The notes beneath the pieces are model-generated. The model did no database searches, was not told the DNA's origin, and saw only the letters and a list, made by a program, of their open reading frames with translations. Below, in pieces: positions 46,363 to 58,827 of a stretch of DNA of 64,000 nt. Every line of letters begins with the position of its first letter. Within the stretch, counting starts at the first letter, position 1. The stretch covers positions 47,642,374 to 47,706,373 of the forward strand of contig OW387133.1 in assembly GCA_936440205.1 (NCBI GenBank). The letters are read 5' to 3'. This DNA is from Lepidonotus clava (lineage: Eukaryota > Annelida > Polychaeta > Phyllodocida > Polynoidae). The translations under genes were made by a program, and so were the position numbers.

Positions 46363-49300
46363 ATATAGCCCTACTGAAGGTTTGCTATCAAAACCATTGG
46401 GGTCTTTGGTTTATTCGGCTTTACTGAATTCTAGGACATTACAGCTTGGAAATTACTTTTCATATAATCTATATGAAATGTAAAGGTCATTATTGTGTCT
46501 ATTCGGGTTGAGGTTACAGGCATTGCCCATCTTCAGGCGACGTTAAAGAGAAGGTTATGGCTAAAATAGCTGGGGCCAATTTCTATCTGATGATGAACAT
46601 TTAAGCGAACATTCAATCTAAGTAGACAGTGCTCATTACAGTGAGCTGAAGAAAAAAATACTAATGGCCTAGTAAAATACAGGCCATTAATATCCGTTTG
46701 CAGAGTCTGTGATGTAACAGGAGCGACCGTTCAGTACAAAGCGCTTATCTCTATCATGATATTTGTTATTGCCTTGTTGGCTAATTGTAAAATGTCACCA
46801 CTTCAATTTACCTTCAATTATTACCTTACTCTTGAACTATTTACTCTGCTAAGGGGCTACTGTTATCGGAAATGATGTGGCCTTATAACATGGCCCAATT
46901 GAGACGTTTGAATGACTCGTCGTCATCAGTGGATAAAAATCTATTGATTGTATAGAATCTGTCCCATGACAAAAGAAATTGATGCGCCGATATCTACATC
47001 GCATGTGAGAACAACACCTAGTTTTAATATTTGCTAGTTCCATTATCCCCTGACAATGATAAGTTTCTCTAGCTGGAAAATGTAGACAGTATGTAGACTA
47101 ACACAGTTCTTTATATCATAAATGTTCTTTTTTATCGAAGCAAATGTTGTCAAATTAAAATTGCTTAACATTCCTCTAGGATGCCTCGCATAGAAAACAT
47201 TGAATTTCAGTTATTTGAAATGTATTCATTTGAGGTTATATACAAGTCGGTTTGTTACAAGTGTGATACTTTGAACATCTACAATATCAATGTGAAATAT
47301 CTCTTCTTTGGGTAGAATAACCGTATTTCTTGCTGTGCTGATCATAGTGCAAACTGCCTCTCGATATTTTAGCACACTGTACAGTTTATGGTATTTAGCT
47401 TCAGCACATTAAGTTATAATATAACCTATTGAATTGCACACAATCAATAGCATGTGACATTTAGATAAGTTATAGTATATTTTCAAATAATAACTAGCAG
47501 CTTCCAGGGGCCTGTATGTATGAACGACCCCCTTTATTAGGACAGGGCTGACTTTCAAGCACCTGCCTATTGGCTGAATCACGTCACACAGCTTCAATAG
47601 TTTACAGATTAACAAGGCTACGTATGGAACTCCAGTACCACCAATGGAATTCTGCCAAAGTGATATTAAAGGATGTCATTACATAATAGAGTTATAAATA
47701 GCTGTATACCATTGGTGTCAATTATGTATTGATAGCTTGCTGGAAAGGGCAATATGTACCACATGTTGGGTTACACAATAATGGCATGCGCAAATTACAG
47801 CATGATATAACTATACCAGCAAACACTTATGAACGTGTTGGTGTCTAGTTAAGCCTGAATAACCATTACGCTTGTATGAATGAATTTCGTTGTTATTGTC
47901 TAGAAGTAAATGGCTAGTAAGCAGTGTTTATTGTATGAATGATTTTTATCCGAACTTTACCTTCTTGATTACACTACGTGATAATGACTAGTAATCTTGT
48001 CGCAATTTTCAGTCACATTTCCATTTCCATCAATAATTCTTGACAGTTGCAAGTTTACAAGCAAAAATATGTATATACCAATATTCACTGGTGCAAAAAC
48101 GCAGAGAGATATCCCTCTCTTACTATTCCTACCCTATCAGTAACTATCTTTTGAAAATGTTTCAGTTAGATTTGAAAGTAGTAGCTGTTCCCCATTTTAG
48201 GCTTACATTACTCCAAAAGTTAAGTTGTTAGGTCAGGCTAACCAACCAGACCCCAAGATTAACCTATCAGGATATGAATTCCTCCAGGAGGGCCTAGCAT
48301 GGTCAACTTGCTAAGTACCTAACACCATAATTATCCCCCTTTAAGAGTTAGACAATGAGTTATATCTAAGTGACAGGAAACTATCATCAATACTTAGTTA
48401 TATCTGACGACAGGTATCAATGGAAAACAATAATGGTTTAAGCTCCTAGGCGCTATGAACGTTATCGGTAGATTTCACTACCAACTGCATACTTTGCTGT
48501 GAACGATATTAAGCGTGAGTTATTCCTTGCTGAATTATAAGTAGATAACTACATAATGTAGGTGACCTGTAAAACTGAAAACTGCTTTTCTTTTTCAATT
48601 CAGTTGTTTCATTAGGAAATAATGGTGGTGGTTTTTAAGAGCAAGCTAAGAATAGCTTTGCCTTCACAATTTCTTTCAATAAAAACCACATATTGATGGT
48701 GCATTATAGCACACACGCCAGCAGACCAAGTTAGAGTATTATGGTGTTAGGCCATGGGCCCTAAGGTATGATCAAATCGCTGGCCCTGGCAGGTTGGTGA
48801 AGGATTGAAGACAGCTGCGGGTGTCGGAACGTCTCTTGTAAACGTAGTAATCGTTATATATAGGGGAAAAGGCAGCGCTTCCTTGAGCGGTTATAGGTTT
48901 TTTAGACAGGCTGTAGACTGCCTTAGTGGTTGTAGCACACCATACAGATCTAGAAGTAAAAGGCTAGTAAGCCGTCAAAGTTTATCAGCCATCTTATTTT
49001 ATAATAGGTTTCTCGAGTACACAAATGAATGTAGGCCTAAAGCTAACTTAAATGCAAAGTTTACCAAAGCTTTTTTTTCGTGGGTGCATACATATGCTTG
49101 CAGCCAGACAATTTAGCACACTGTGAGATAAAATGATAATATTCTCTCTTTCAGTGTGATTACGAGGATTGACCCTTCAGATAATATGGACAGGGGCTAT
49201 AGTGTGTCTATTCCATACTTTTGTGATCAATACCACTTCGTTTGTGGAATGAGTGAGTGCTAGATGTAATTCCCTCACGGCCAGTGCAGTTTGCCTGTCA

Positions 49301-50869
49301 TTGAGGTCTAAACCCCTAGACACTACTCACATTGTATATTCAATGTTTTCTTAGTGTCCAAGACATCTGGGCAATTTGTACTTGATTTATCGTTTGTTCT
49401 GCAGGAAACGCAATGGAATTCCTGTAAATGGATATTTGCAAATGGACTGTTGACATAAATCTACTCTATTTTTGTTAAGATTTCCTGTAAACTAAGGTTT
49501 TTGTAGGTGTCACACTATTTTCCTAGTAAATTCGAAACTTTATAGAAGTCTTAGCCTAATGTAATAAACGGTGCCAACGTCGCCAATAGGAATTAAATTT
49601 AGAATATTAGGCCTACAATGTTTGATATTCTGGATATCGGATAGGAAACAACAATATTCGTGGCATAACAAACAGTCGCTGTGAGCTGTCCCATCCTTTT
49701 TACTTTCTAATTTTTCAAATCAATCCGCCTCGATGAAACAAATCTTCCCTCGAAGTAAAATTCCAATTACAAATACATAGAAAAGGGTTATCTCTAATTG
49801 AACATGATAAGTTGAGGAAAACTACGTTATCCAGTCTACCATTAACATAAAGTGTGCAGTCATAAACCCAAGAATAATGTAAATTAACATCTCACCTTTA
49901 ATTACATCAAATCAAGCGTTAATTGACATGCATTATGCTGACAGCAGCGATTCTTACTCAGCTGATTATTATGTGTGACGGTGTAAAAGAAAAGACTCAC
50001 GCGCGACTTGGGCGACCCCCGTAAGCTCATCCTCAAGATTTTCTAATTTTGACAATATGCGTAGGTGTGATCCTGTATTTCGAATGCAGTATCTACATGG
50101 GCCTATACGTGAGAACTTTGACAATGGATCGGAAGGTGGGGTGAGGAGGGCGGTGTATCCGGCCATCCGGGACCTAAGTGGGGAGTGCCGATAATAAGTG
50201 CTGACGAGGCAAAAGTGACGCTATTATGTGGATCTTTTACCTCCAGAGTATTTTCCAGGCTGTCGGGCAAAAGGCTGTGCCCTGTTTATCCAAGGGTTAT
50301 ATGGGCCCAGGGGTCTTAAGTGAGAGAAAGAGGGATGAAAAATGGTAACGCAGGATGACGTATGCTATCGGCTATTCGGAGCACATGGCCGGTGCGCTCT
50401 AATGCCCTAGAAGTATATGAAAATGGGGTCTTGAATCAGGCGATCTCAATACGCGGCCGCCGAGTCGTGAATGGATACACGTCGGTACGCCCACATGGTG
50501 TAGAGATACGGGCTGTATGCGGCCAATTCACGGCCCCAGAGGTGCCGAGTCAGCACATATATGTGTGTATACAGGAGGAAAGTGAGCCTGGCCAGTTGCG
50601 ACCAACTTATACTCATTATTATACAGGCCGTTGTACGTTATATTTTACACTCCCGACCGAGCGGTATAGGGCCTACCATAAAAAAAACATATATAGGCCT
50701 ATATTCAGTTTGTGAAATGGGGAGTATTTCTGCTGTGTGACTATAGCCTGAATGGGGTTTCGTGATCCTGGGCACGTACCTTAGTTTCCCGCTGCCTTAC
50801 GTTAACTCGTAGTGACAGGACCAGCGCCCGGGCGAGGGTCCAGTTTAGGAGAGTGTGACAACGCTGGAC
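46363..50869. other. gene-free AT-rich stretch
   Basis: No supported gene. A 24-base sequence starting TCTAGAAGTAAA occurs twice (47899-47922 and 48949-48972) with one mismatch. A 117-codon frame at 50362-50715 has no recognisable feature. Confidence 0.4.
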
Positions 50870-51080
50870 ATGGCAGTAGTAGTAGTGGTCGTAGTAAGTG
50901 GAGGTTGTGGAGGTTGTGGCACACGAGGCACACACTGACAGAGAGACCGATTACCTTGTATGGGACGAGCAGCTCTCTGTGCTACTGGTGATGGTGGTGG
51001 TGGCGGTGGTGGCGGTGGTGGTGGGATGGAGCGGGTGGTGCGGGTGGTGGGGTGGGGTGGGTGAGAGGGGAAGGGGCCCC
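50870..51080 (+). repeat. GGT/GGC-rich tract, quadruplex-prone
   Basis: GTAGTAGTAGTGG-type triplets from 50876, then a dense GGT/GGC/GGGT run at 50988-51076. Overlapping frames on both strands (Val/Gly-rich or Pro-rich) reflect this composition. Confidence 0.7.
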
Positions 51081-51910
51081 TCCTGTTCTCCGGTCTATAC
51101 GTCCCACAGCACCGCAAAGACAGCCTTTCCGGAGCCGCCCCGCTGCGTCTGTGTCAAGCGGTATGATTGGGTCGTGCTGAATGTATTATTCATTCTGATT
51201 GGCCACCGACAAGACGGACAGGAAAGGCACATGTGAATAGAAGGCGCCGAGCGTGGGTTGGGGGTTGGGAGTGGGCCAGGCTGGGAGTGGTCACACACAG
51301 ACTGGACGCCTGCTGGGGACGGTGGTGGGACGTCGGCCACACGGGACACGGACACAGGGGCACTGTCCCCTACAAACACACAGCGGTTATATACCCCAGG
51401 TTGACCAGGAAACATATTATATAGGTAGCCCATTGGATGGTACAACCATGGGACGATACAACTTGTGATACGCAATATATACTTCATCATGTGTATACAA
51501 TGTAGTATAGTTACTCTGTAGCAAACACAGTTACACACACCTATGCAACTATCCAACACACGCACACACACAATAATATATAGCACAATTCATCCTCAGC
51601 AGCACCAATGCCTCCGCAAATCTTATTGACACAGCAGCAAACAAGCACTTCACAAGACAGGCTGACAGATACAACATTCCCGCCCTGATCACCAGGTATG
51701 GAGACACCAACGTGGTCGTGCCTGAATTCATACACATTACGGAATTAGCTGTACGCACGCGATGTTCGTGGATCTAATGCATAGGGAAACCTTAACACCC
51801 TTACCATTAATCCAGGCTAATCCAGGCAGCACGAGGATCTTCCCGTCTAAACAGGGGCTGTTTTTATCCTACACAACATCCCCGTGGACACCGCTGAATG
51901 CCGGACGTCT

Positions 51911-52108
51911 CTATATATGACCCCGGTATCCCTGATCCGTCCGCCTCTGACGGCTTGGCCGTGTACACTGGCCTACCCAGCGACACCTGCCGACAAAGTC
52001 CGCCACACGCAGGGCCACACGGGGCCGCCCTGCATGTCTGAGCTGCTCGCCCCCTCCTACTCCTCCAGGGTCCCCGCCAGTCACGCCAGGCAGCGGCGGG
52101 GCGCAGGT
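51911..52108 (+). promoter_or_regulatory. weak candidate first exon with TATA-like element
   Basis: CTATATATGA (51911-51920) precedes a CpG-rich stretch with an ATG at 52034 opening MSELLAPSYSSRVPASHARQ. A possible donor (GCGCAG before GTGGGC, 52107) follows 73 bases later. The composition is promoter-like. No second exon is visible, so the gene call is weak. Confidence 0.2.
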
Positions 52109-54255
52109 GGGCGTTGGGGGGTGGGGGATAGGGGGCCTCAGCCACCGGCCCGCAGCGTGCAGGTATAACGGGTGGGACGGGGCAGATGGGACGACGTCGT
52201 TACTGCGGTAGTTAGACACTGGAGGCGCACACGACGACCGATACGGCTATGATAATGTGGCCTCTATTGCGTGTGCCACCCTCGTCGGGCTGCAGCGTAA
52301 AAGCTCACGCCGCTGCAGGGAATGGAGAGGGAATATATATATGGATGTGTATGGAATGTAATTTAGAAGCCGAGCTATACAGGAGCAGGAATCTGAGAGA
52401 GATGGTGAGGGTTATATGATATTTTAGGAATGACTAGTGGTGGATTTTATAAGGAAAAGCTTAAAGCTTAAGACCTGTGCCGGACTTACCCCTCCCGGCC
52501 GGCCGCCATGCGGTGAGCAGCACCACCTGTTGCTCGGGAGCCACTCCTCACCAGCTCACCTGCCTGTCGCCCTTACCTGCCGCCCACCTTTTAGCCGAGA
52601 CTCGGAGAGGCTGATTAATGAATTCAGTCAGCCGGGCCGCTGACACGGCTGGGGGAGTGGAAGTGCTTGTCAGCGCGCCATCGTCCGTCTCATAGTTACA
52701 ACCACGCATAATCCATTTACATTATCTGAGTATGCGGCATAGCGTCTTATATGAGTATCATACAGATCATAGCTGTACCTTGGGGGGATACAATACCCTA
52801 TAGCTACGGAGGGTAGTTGTCCTAACTTAATATACAGTGTAATTGTATCATTTATCCCTATAGACCCCTATCCGATCGTATCCGCTCATTCGATGTAGTC
52901 GTCAGTGAATACTAGATGTGAAACCAGATATGACTGTGTCAGTTTTTGCACTTCCCCAATAACAAGAAATTTAAGGAACTTGGAGGACAATCCATTGATG
53001 GAAATCCAGAGAAAATCCAGTAATTCTTGAATCTGTGGGGTCTAAAGGGTTAAGGAGGTGGTTCCAGTAACTGCTCAGATGCATGCTATGACTTTAATCA
53101 AAGTCTGTGGTAAAATGTAAACTTTGAAATCTAACTTACACCTTGTTTATTCAGCTTTTGTTTTTATGTTTACTCCATTAATGTGGATCCACACAACCTT
53201 TTTTGTTTACAGTAAAAGGTAATGTCATCACTCCTCTAGGATATTCCTCCACCAACCAATGGATTTTGTTTTTCAAAAAGATAAGCGAAGCTTGCGCGTA
53301 CAGAAGGAATAAAGACAAAGAGTATAGTCTTATTGCGATTCAGACTACGTTTTGTGTCTTTTACCTTGGTTGTTGTGCATTCACATTACAGAAATATTAC
53401 CGGTTATAGAACAGACGATTCCCTCATTGGAGAAAGGGATGTGGTTGGAAAATTCATTTTGAAAGGAAAACGTTTCAACAAACACAGCCAGTGTGGATGT
53501 AACTCGCCCGTGAAATAGGACACATTGTTTGACCTATTCTGTGTTGAAATAACAAATGACAAAATGTGCTATTTTAGATAGAGGGAGCCTTCCAATATCA
53601 ATTATAATTCTCATAAACAAATAGTGAACAAATCAAAAGTGATGATAGATGTAGCACGTTAATTCACGTGTTAGGTTCTTGATATCTATGCTGCCTTTTC
53701 ATTTCCACATTTTTAGAGAAATATAGTATCCGCCATGGTACCCCGTGAAAATGTCCGTCAGTGTATATACTGAAACTGAGCGTCGAATAAAACCAGGCAG
53801 ATCATGAAATACATGTATTTTACCGATGTATAGTATTCTGAACCACTAGTAAACAGATGAAAAAAAATCTGCCCCCAGGCACAGATAGAATTACCAGTAT
53901 CTGATGAAAGTTCTATCAAATTGTTTATAGGCAATGTGTGTATGTTATCTATTATATTATCCTCTTGTGAAAACTAGTTTACATATACAATACAGTGCGT
54001 TTACTATACATATATTTTACGGAGAGCGTATACATGCATTCCCCATATCTATAGGAAAAACGTACTTATTCTTTCCATGCATAATGTATTAGGCTGGATA
54101 TGCTGGTAGTAATAAATGATACATGGATACTGGTAGTAATAATGCATTTACCTATCTGTCATCTAAAAAACACTTACCTACACCCTTAAATCTTCTAAAT
54201 ATTACTAATACAAACAGTGGACACGGACCCCTATCTGTAGTTAGATACAGAGATA
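52109..54255. other. spacer, nothing recognised
   Basis: 52250-52320 and 52480-52680 are GC-richer. Otherwise this is AT-rich DNA without supported features. Confidence 0.4.
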
Positions 54256-54850
54256 TAGCTGGCCTGTGAGCAGATTAGAAGGCCTTGTCTCATTGACGAG
54301 CAGAATACCTTACTGCAGCCTGGCTGGAATAAACGGACCTGTTCATCGCCGCAAGAGGGTTATTAAAGGCCATGCTTTGTTACCACGTGAGTAGAATAAG
54401 ACAATGTGCCCTGTCCCGGTGTGAGCAGAATAGATTGCCCTGTTGGCTACTTCAATATCGGAGTAAAATACCCTGTTCCATTACCACATGAGCAGAATAT
54501 AAGTCCCTGCTCCGTTAACGCTCGGGCAGTACAAAAGGACCTGCTTTGTTACCATGTAACTTGATAGCAGGTTCTGCTTTGTTACCATGTTGACGGAATA
54601 TAAGGTCCTACTTTGATACCACTTGGGCAGAATCTAAGGTTCCATCTTGTTGCCACTCGAGAGAAATTTGAGGTTCCCCTTTGTTACCACGTGAATAGAA
54701 ATAAAGTCCCTGTTCTATTACCACACGAGTAGAATAATATCATAAGATTCTAATTTGTTACTACATGAGAAGGTTATAGAGGGTTATTAAACACAGTATT
54801 ACCACATGGACAGAATAGAAATCCCCGGGCCCGCTTCGTTACCGCATTCC
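54256..54850 (+). repeat. ~35 bp diverged minisatellite, about 16 copies
   Basis: Loosely periodic copies of TTACCACGTGAGCAGAATA plus a variable AAGGTCCCTGCTTTG segment repeat every 33-37 bases, best seen at 54540-54790. Many units keep CACGTG- or CACATG-like E-box cores. Divergence is high, so the array is old. Confidence 0.75.
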
Positions 54851-55209
54851 GACAAACCAGGATGGGAACGTCCTGTCGGTGGGATTCATTGGATCAATTG
54901 ACCGCTCAGAAAAGCCGGGTTTACATCGACCGTCAAAATTGCGATCATTATAAGCTAGATCATTAGCAAAATAATATTGCAGCCCTGTCAATTATATTGA
55001 TACGAGTAGATACGATTTTATTTTAAGGGAACTGTTTTCGAAAGGTTTTCCTAAACCTCCCTTTACAATTTTCTTGTGTATTGGGCTTCAATGGTGACGA
55101 TTTTCCTGACATATTAGAATTTGGGGCAATTTTGTTGACAGTTCGCATAGTAACGATACCCCATTTTTGTTTAGGTTCGTATATCGTAAGGGTACTCGTT
55201 CACTGTACG
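54851..55209. other. spacer, nothing recognised
   Basis: AT-rich DNA with no supported feature. Confidence 0.4.
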
Positions 55210-55480
55210 TGTAAACAGGGCTTAATAGCGCGGTTGCGGGGCGCAGGAGGCCGCGGCCGACTCGCTAAATCACCGACGGAGACGGCAATCTGTTACTTGA
55301 AGCTAGCAGTAATCAGGCCTATGTTAGCCACAATATTACAAGGAATCCATCATTCCATCATTCCCCCACTCGCCACCACTTCTGCCCACTGCTAAATCGG
55401 CCGGCAGCCCTAGGCCACCGGAAACAGTCCGAATGGGATTATTTTCCAATGAAAAGAGGAGGAGGGATTTGCACTGGCGG
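55210..55480. promoter_or_regulatory. CpG-rich island
   Basis: GCGCGGTTGCGGGGCGCAGG and AGGCCGCGGCCGACTCGC are followed by AAGCTAGCAGTAATCAGG and CCGGAAACAGTCC. It has the same island-plus-TAAT character as the blocks at 20.2, 36.7 and 42.4 kb. No exon can be defended. Confidence 0.33.
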
Positions 55481-57649
55481 GTTGGGAAGAAAAGAAAGGG
55501 AAGTAATTTTGAGGAGTTGTTGTTATTGAAGCTTTGTTGTCGTGAAATTAGTAGTTTAATGTGATTATTCAGTATTTAAGTTGTTCTTATTGATTTTCTG
55601 GAACGTGCGGCATTGCTCCTTTGCCTGATGTTGAGATGGTTTTTACATCAATATCCAGCTGATTTGGTCCGCTGGGCATGTTGCAACACAAAAGCAGGTG
55701 GTGGTAAATAAAGGAAATAGGACTGAAGGTCCATGTTTATTTTTGTTATTCAAACATCCCTTGGGGGAGAAAGACTATCACATTCCTAATCCCACACGGT
55801 GGGTCACGAGGGGGAAAGGCTCTGAATTATTATTAGGTTTATGTGATGAATTGACACGGGCACGTTAACTTACATCTCATTGCGCTCGTTTCCAACTAAA
55901 ACAAATAGCCAAAGGGTAAAATACCGCTCCCTTTTTCAATACATCTATGGCCTTTTGCTTTTTGAGTAGTTTGCCGGTCGAGTAGCTTTGTAGTGTTGGC
56001 TAAGTGCTGTAGGCTACACCCCTGTTGAAAAGCCATGGCGCTGTGGAGCCATGTTTATCTGCATGGGTAGTGTAGCTATACATCTACCTCTCTACTAGAC
56101 CGATAAGTCAATTGATTGCCATAACGGCATTGAATCTGCCATTATTCAAAAACAGCCTGGGATATAGAGCTTTGTATTCTTATCCAACTAGGCATTGAAT
56201 CTAATCCCTGAAAAGGTATACTGAATTTGTTTGATTGAATGGCGTAGTCTCTCCGTTACATATTTGATCCCAGTGCAATGGAAATTATATATTAAGGTTT
56301 AATTAAACTGCTTGAAAAGAGAAACAAGGGTTATGTTTACACCAATACATACCACAAAATCAGTTCAACCATTAATACTGAAGCTGACAGGTTTGTAAAT
56401 TTATATATTGTAAACGTCATTTATAATTTTTGTCCATCTATATTTCGTATTCTTCACTCTTTCTATGTATTTCCACCAATGATTGCAACAGAATAATATA
56501 AAGTTTCTCTCGGATAAATTACTAGGCGTATACCCAATGATGTTATCTATAGGTGCTTTACACTGCCTCATAAGTACTGCTCCTCTTTTTAAAGTTAATT
56601 ATCTAAGCTGCGAGGAGCAACGTGATGCTATAGATAATTGAACGGCGCCATCATGTCTGTATACGTTTCATAACGAAGATTGTGATGAGATAGGAAAAAC
56701 AGTATCTCAAATCTCATCAGTCTCCTCCTTGAATCTACACGCTTTCAACAACGATTGAGATTTTGCCGCCTCGTCTTTGAGATACGAATTCAATTATTAT
56801 TTTTATTGAATTCCTCAGATGCCATGTTTAATTTCATTATGTATGAGTCTAAATGAATTATCAAATATTAGTCTGATTCTTAATCCAGCTTTGTAATAGA
56901 TTATTTTATGTCGTCAGAGCATGTACATTATACTACTGTGCAATTACTATGATACGATAATTATTTTCAAGAACATTTATTTTACCTACTGTAATTTTGA
57001 AAGCATGTATGTTTTATATGCTAATCAGGCATCTAATATAAACAAGTGCGTTTGCACTTATTACTTGTCTGAATGAATAAAGGAATCTTTAAAAAAGATT
57101 GTTTTGATTCTCGACAAGTGAGACTAAGTCAGTTTTCTCCAGTTATGAAACGATTCTCTCCAGCTTACAGTTATTCTTCCATTTAGATTAAACCCAAACG
57201 TGTGAGACATTTAACTGTATTCCTCGGAAAGCTTCTCCTAGAAAGTGAGATTTAAGAGCTACTCGGTCATTACATCCACTAGTTCATCAACATCCGAACC
57301 CAGTGAGAACCATTGATCATCCATACACTGTTGTTGGTGTGGTGTAAAGGATATGTCATATCATCAGAAATTTAGGACTTTGACAGTTGACGCCATATTT
57401 CTGACCATCTGAGGATCACAATTTCTAAGGGAAATGATTTAACCAACTCTTTATGACTTCATAGCAATTCTATCATTCATAAGTAAGTTTTTTATAATCT
57501 TGGTTTTACTATTATTAAATAATAAAGAGAGCCAAGTGGTCACGGTGATCATATGACCTTCTCTGCACAAGCTTTTATAAGGTGGTTTTGCATGCACTTT
57601 CCTAAACCTGTATCACCTTTTAGATGAACACGGGACAGTCACTACAGCT
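55481..57649. other. gene-free AT-rich stretch
   Basis: No supported gene, RNA or repeat. Confidence 0.4.
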
Positions 57650-57735
57650 CAGCCAAAGAACGACGTTACAGTGACGTTCTAATAATGTTCTGCGACGTTC
57701 TGCAACGTTTAAGTAACGTTTTGCAGTTACACACT
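57650..57735 (+). repeat. short ACGTT-based irregular repeat
   Basis: ACGTT starts at 57663, 57674, 57695, 57705 and 57716, mostly within GACGTTCTG or AACGTTT contexts about ten bases apart. Confidence 0.5.
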
Positions 57736-57800
57736 TATCATTTGGCCGGTGATGCCTCCATTCACAACCATCTCTCGTGAAGTTAATCGGTTGTTCATAT

Positions 57801-58751
57801 TGTGATGAACGGCTATTCAGCCAAAATACATAGAGGTTAAAATAATAGAAATAAGGTAATAATAGAAATATATGTAAGAGAACGAAATAGATGTAAAGAA
57901 CGAATATGTAAAGAACGAAGAACGAAATAGATGTAAAGAACGAATATGTAAAGAACGAATAACGAATATGTAAAGAACGAATAACGAAAACGTAATGGAA
58001 CGAAACCCGGAAATATGTAAACCGGAAGTGAAATGTAAACCGGAAACGGAATATATAAACCGGAAGTGACGTCAGTTGTAGGTCACGTGACCGAAGGCAG
58101 CCAATCAGGGCTGACCTCTCTAGTATATAAAGGGGCGGTGAGGCCCGAATAAACAGAGTTCTTTAACAGTTCTCCTGGTGTCCAGACGTGTCCTCTTTCC
58201 TGAAACAACCGCTAAAGATGAGCCGATCAGAGTAATTAAGCCGAAGTTAGGACAAAACAGTCGAAGTTCGAGATAGGTAGTAGAAACATAGGGTAAGGGG
58301 CCCGATGGCCCGAAGAACGAGGAACGAGGGAACGGAGTAGGGCACGAAGGCCCGAAGTAGTACCGGAAACCGAGGCGTAGTATGGTACGAAGACATGGGG
58401 AGCGGAACGAGGGAGCGAAGTCCGCGGGGACGAGGGCGCGGCATGCTCGGCCCCACGCTACCAAACAATAGGCGACCGTCGGCCCGTCGCCCCCGCGGAC
58501 CGGAACTCAGGGGTGGACCGCCCCCCGGCCGACCCGTACCCCTACCATAATTTCCCTCCCCCGCAGTCCTCCGTCGACATCGAGTGCCGATTCCCGATCG
58601 ATTCGCTCAGCCCCCCCTCGTGCGCGAGGCACGACTCTAGAAACACATCTCGGTTCTTGGCCCGGATTCCCCGTCCGCCCCGAGACCCGAACAACCCCCA
58701 CGTTCCTCTGTTGTAAGAATCGGCAACCCCGACTTACCAGAGAACGTCACA
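57801..58751 (+). repeat. 5' LTR of the Ty3/Gypsy element
   Basis: The boundaries are inferred from the inverted ends TGTGA...TCACA and from the primer site starting one base after the right end. U3 holds AAGAACGAATATGTA-type tandem words (57875-57985), three ACCGGAA sites (58021, 58039, 58059), TGACGTCA (58067-58074), the palindrome GGTCACGTGACC (58081-58092), CCAATCA (58101-58107), TATATAAAG (58124) and GGGGCGG (58132). AATAAA follows at 58148. This is a dense Pol II promoter. The other LTR would confirm the ends. Confidence 0.78.
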
Positions 58752-58752
58752 C

Positions 58753-58767
58753 TGGTGGCAGCGGTGG
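58753..58767 (+). other. primer-binding site, tRNA-Leu
   Basis: TGGTGGCAGCGGTGG is complementary to the 3' end of animal tRNA-Leu (the isoacceptor ending CCACCGCTGCCA plus added CCA) over all 15 bases, and diverges after that. It lies one base past the LTR end, as expected. Confidence 0.72.
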
Positions 58768-58827
58768 TGCTGAAATAGGCACATACGGACTTGTGGATCT
58801 TGGGTGTTTCATCGGTATTGGATACTC

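Noticed and set aside
50898-51236. Val/Gly-rich frame on plus and proline-rich frame on minus
   Set aside because: Products of the GGT/GGC triplet tract; both strands are open for the same reason.
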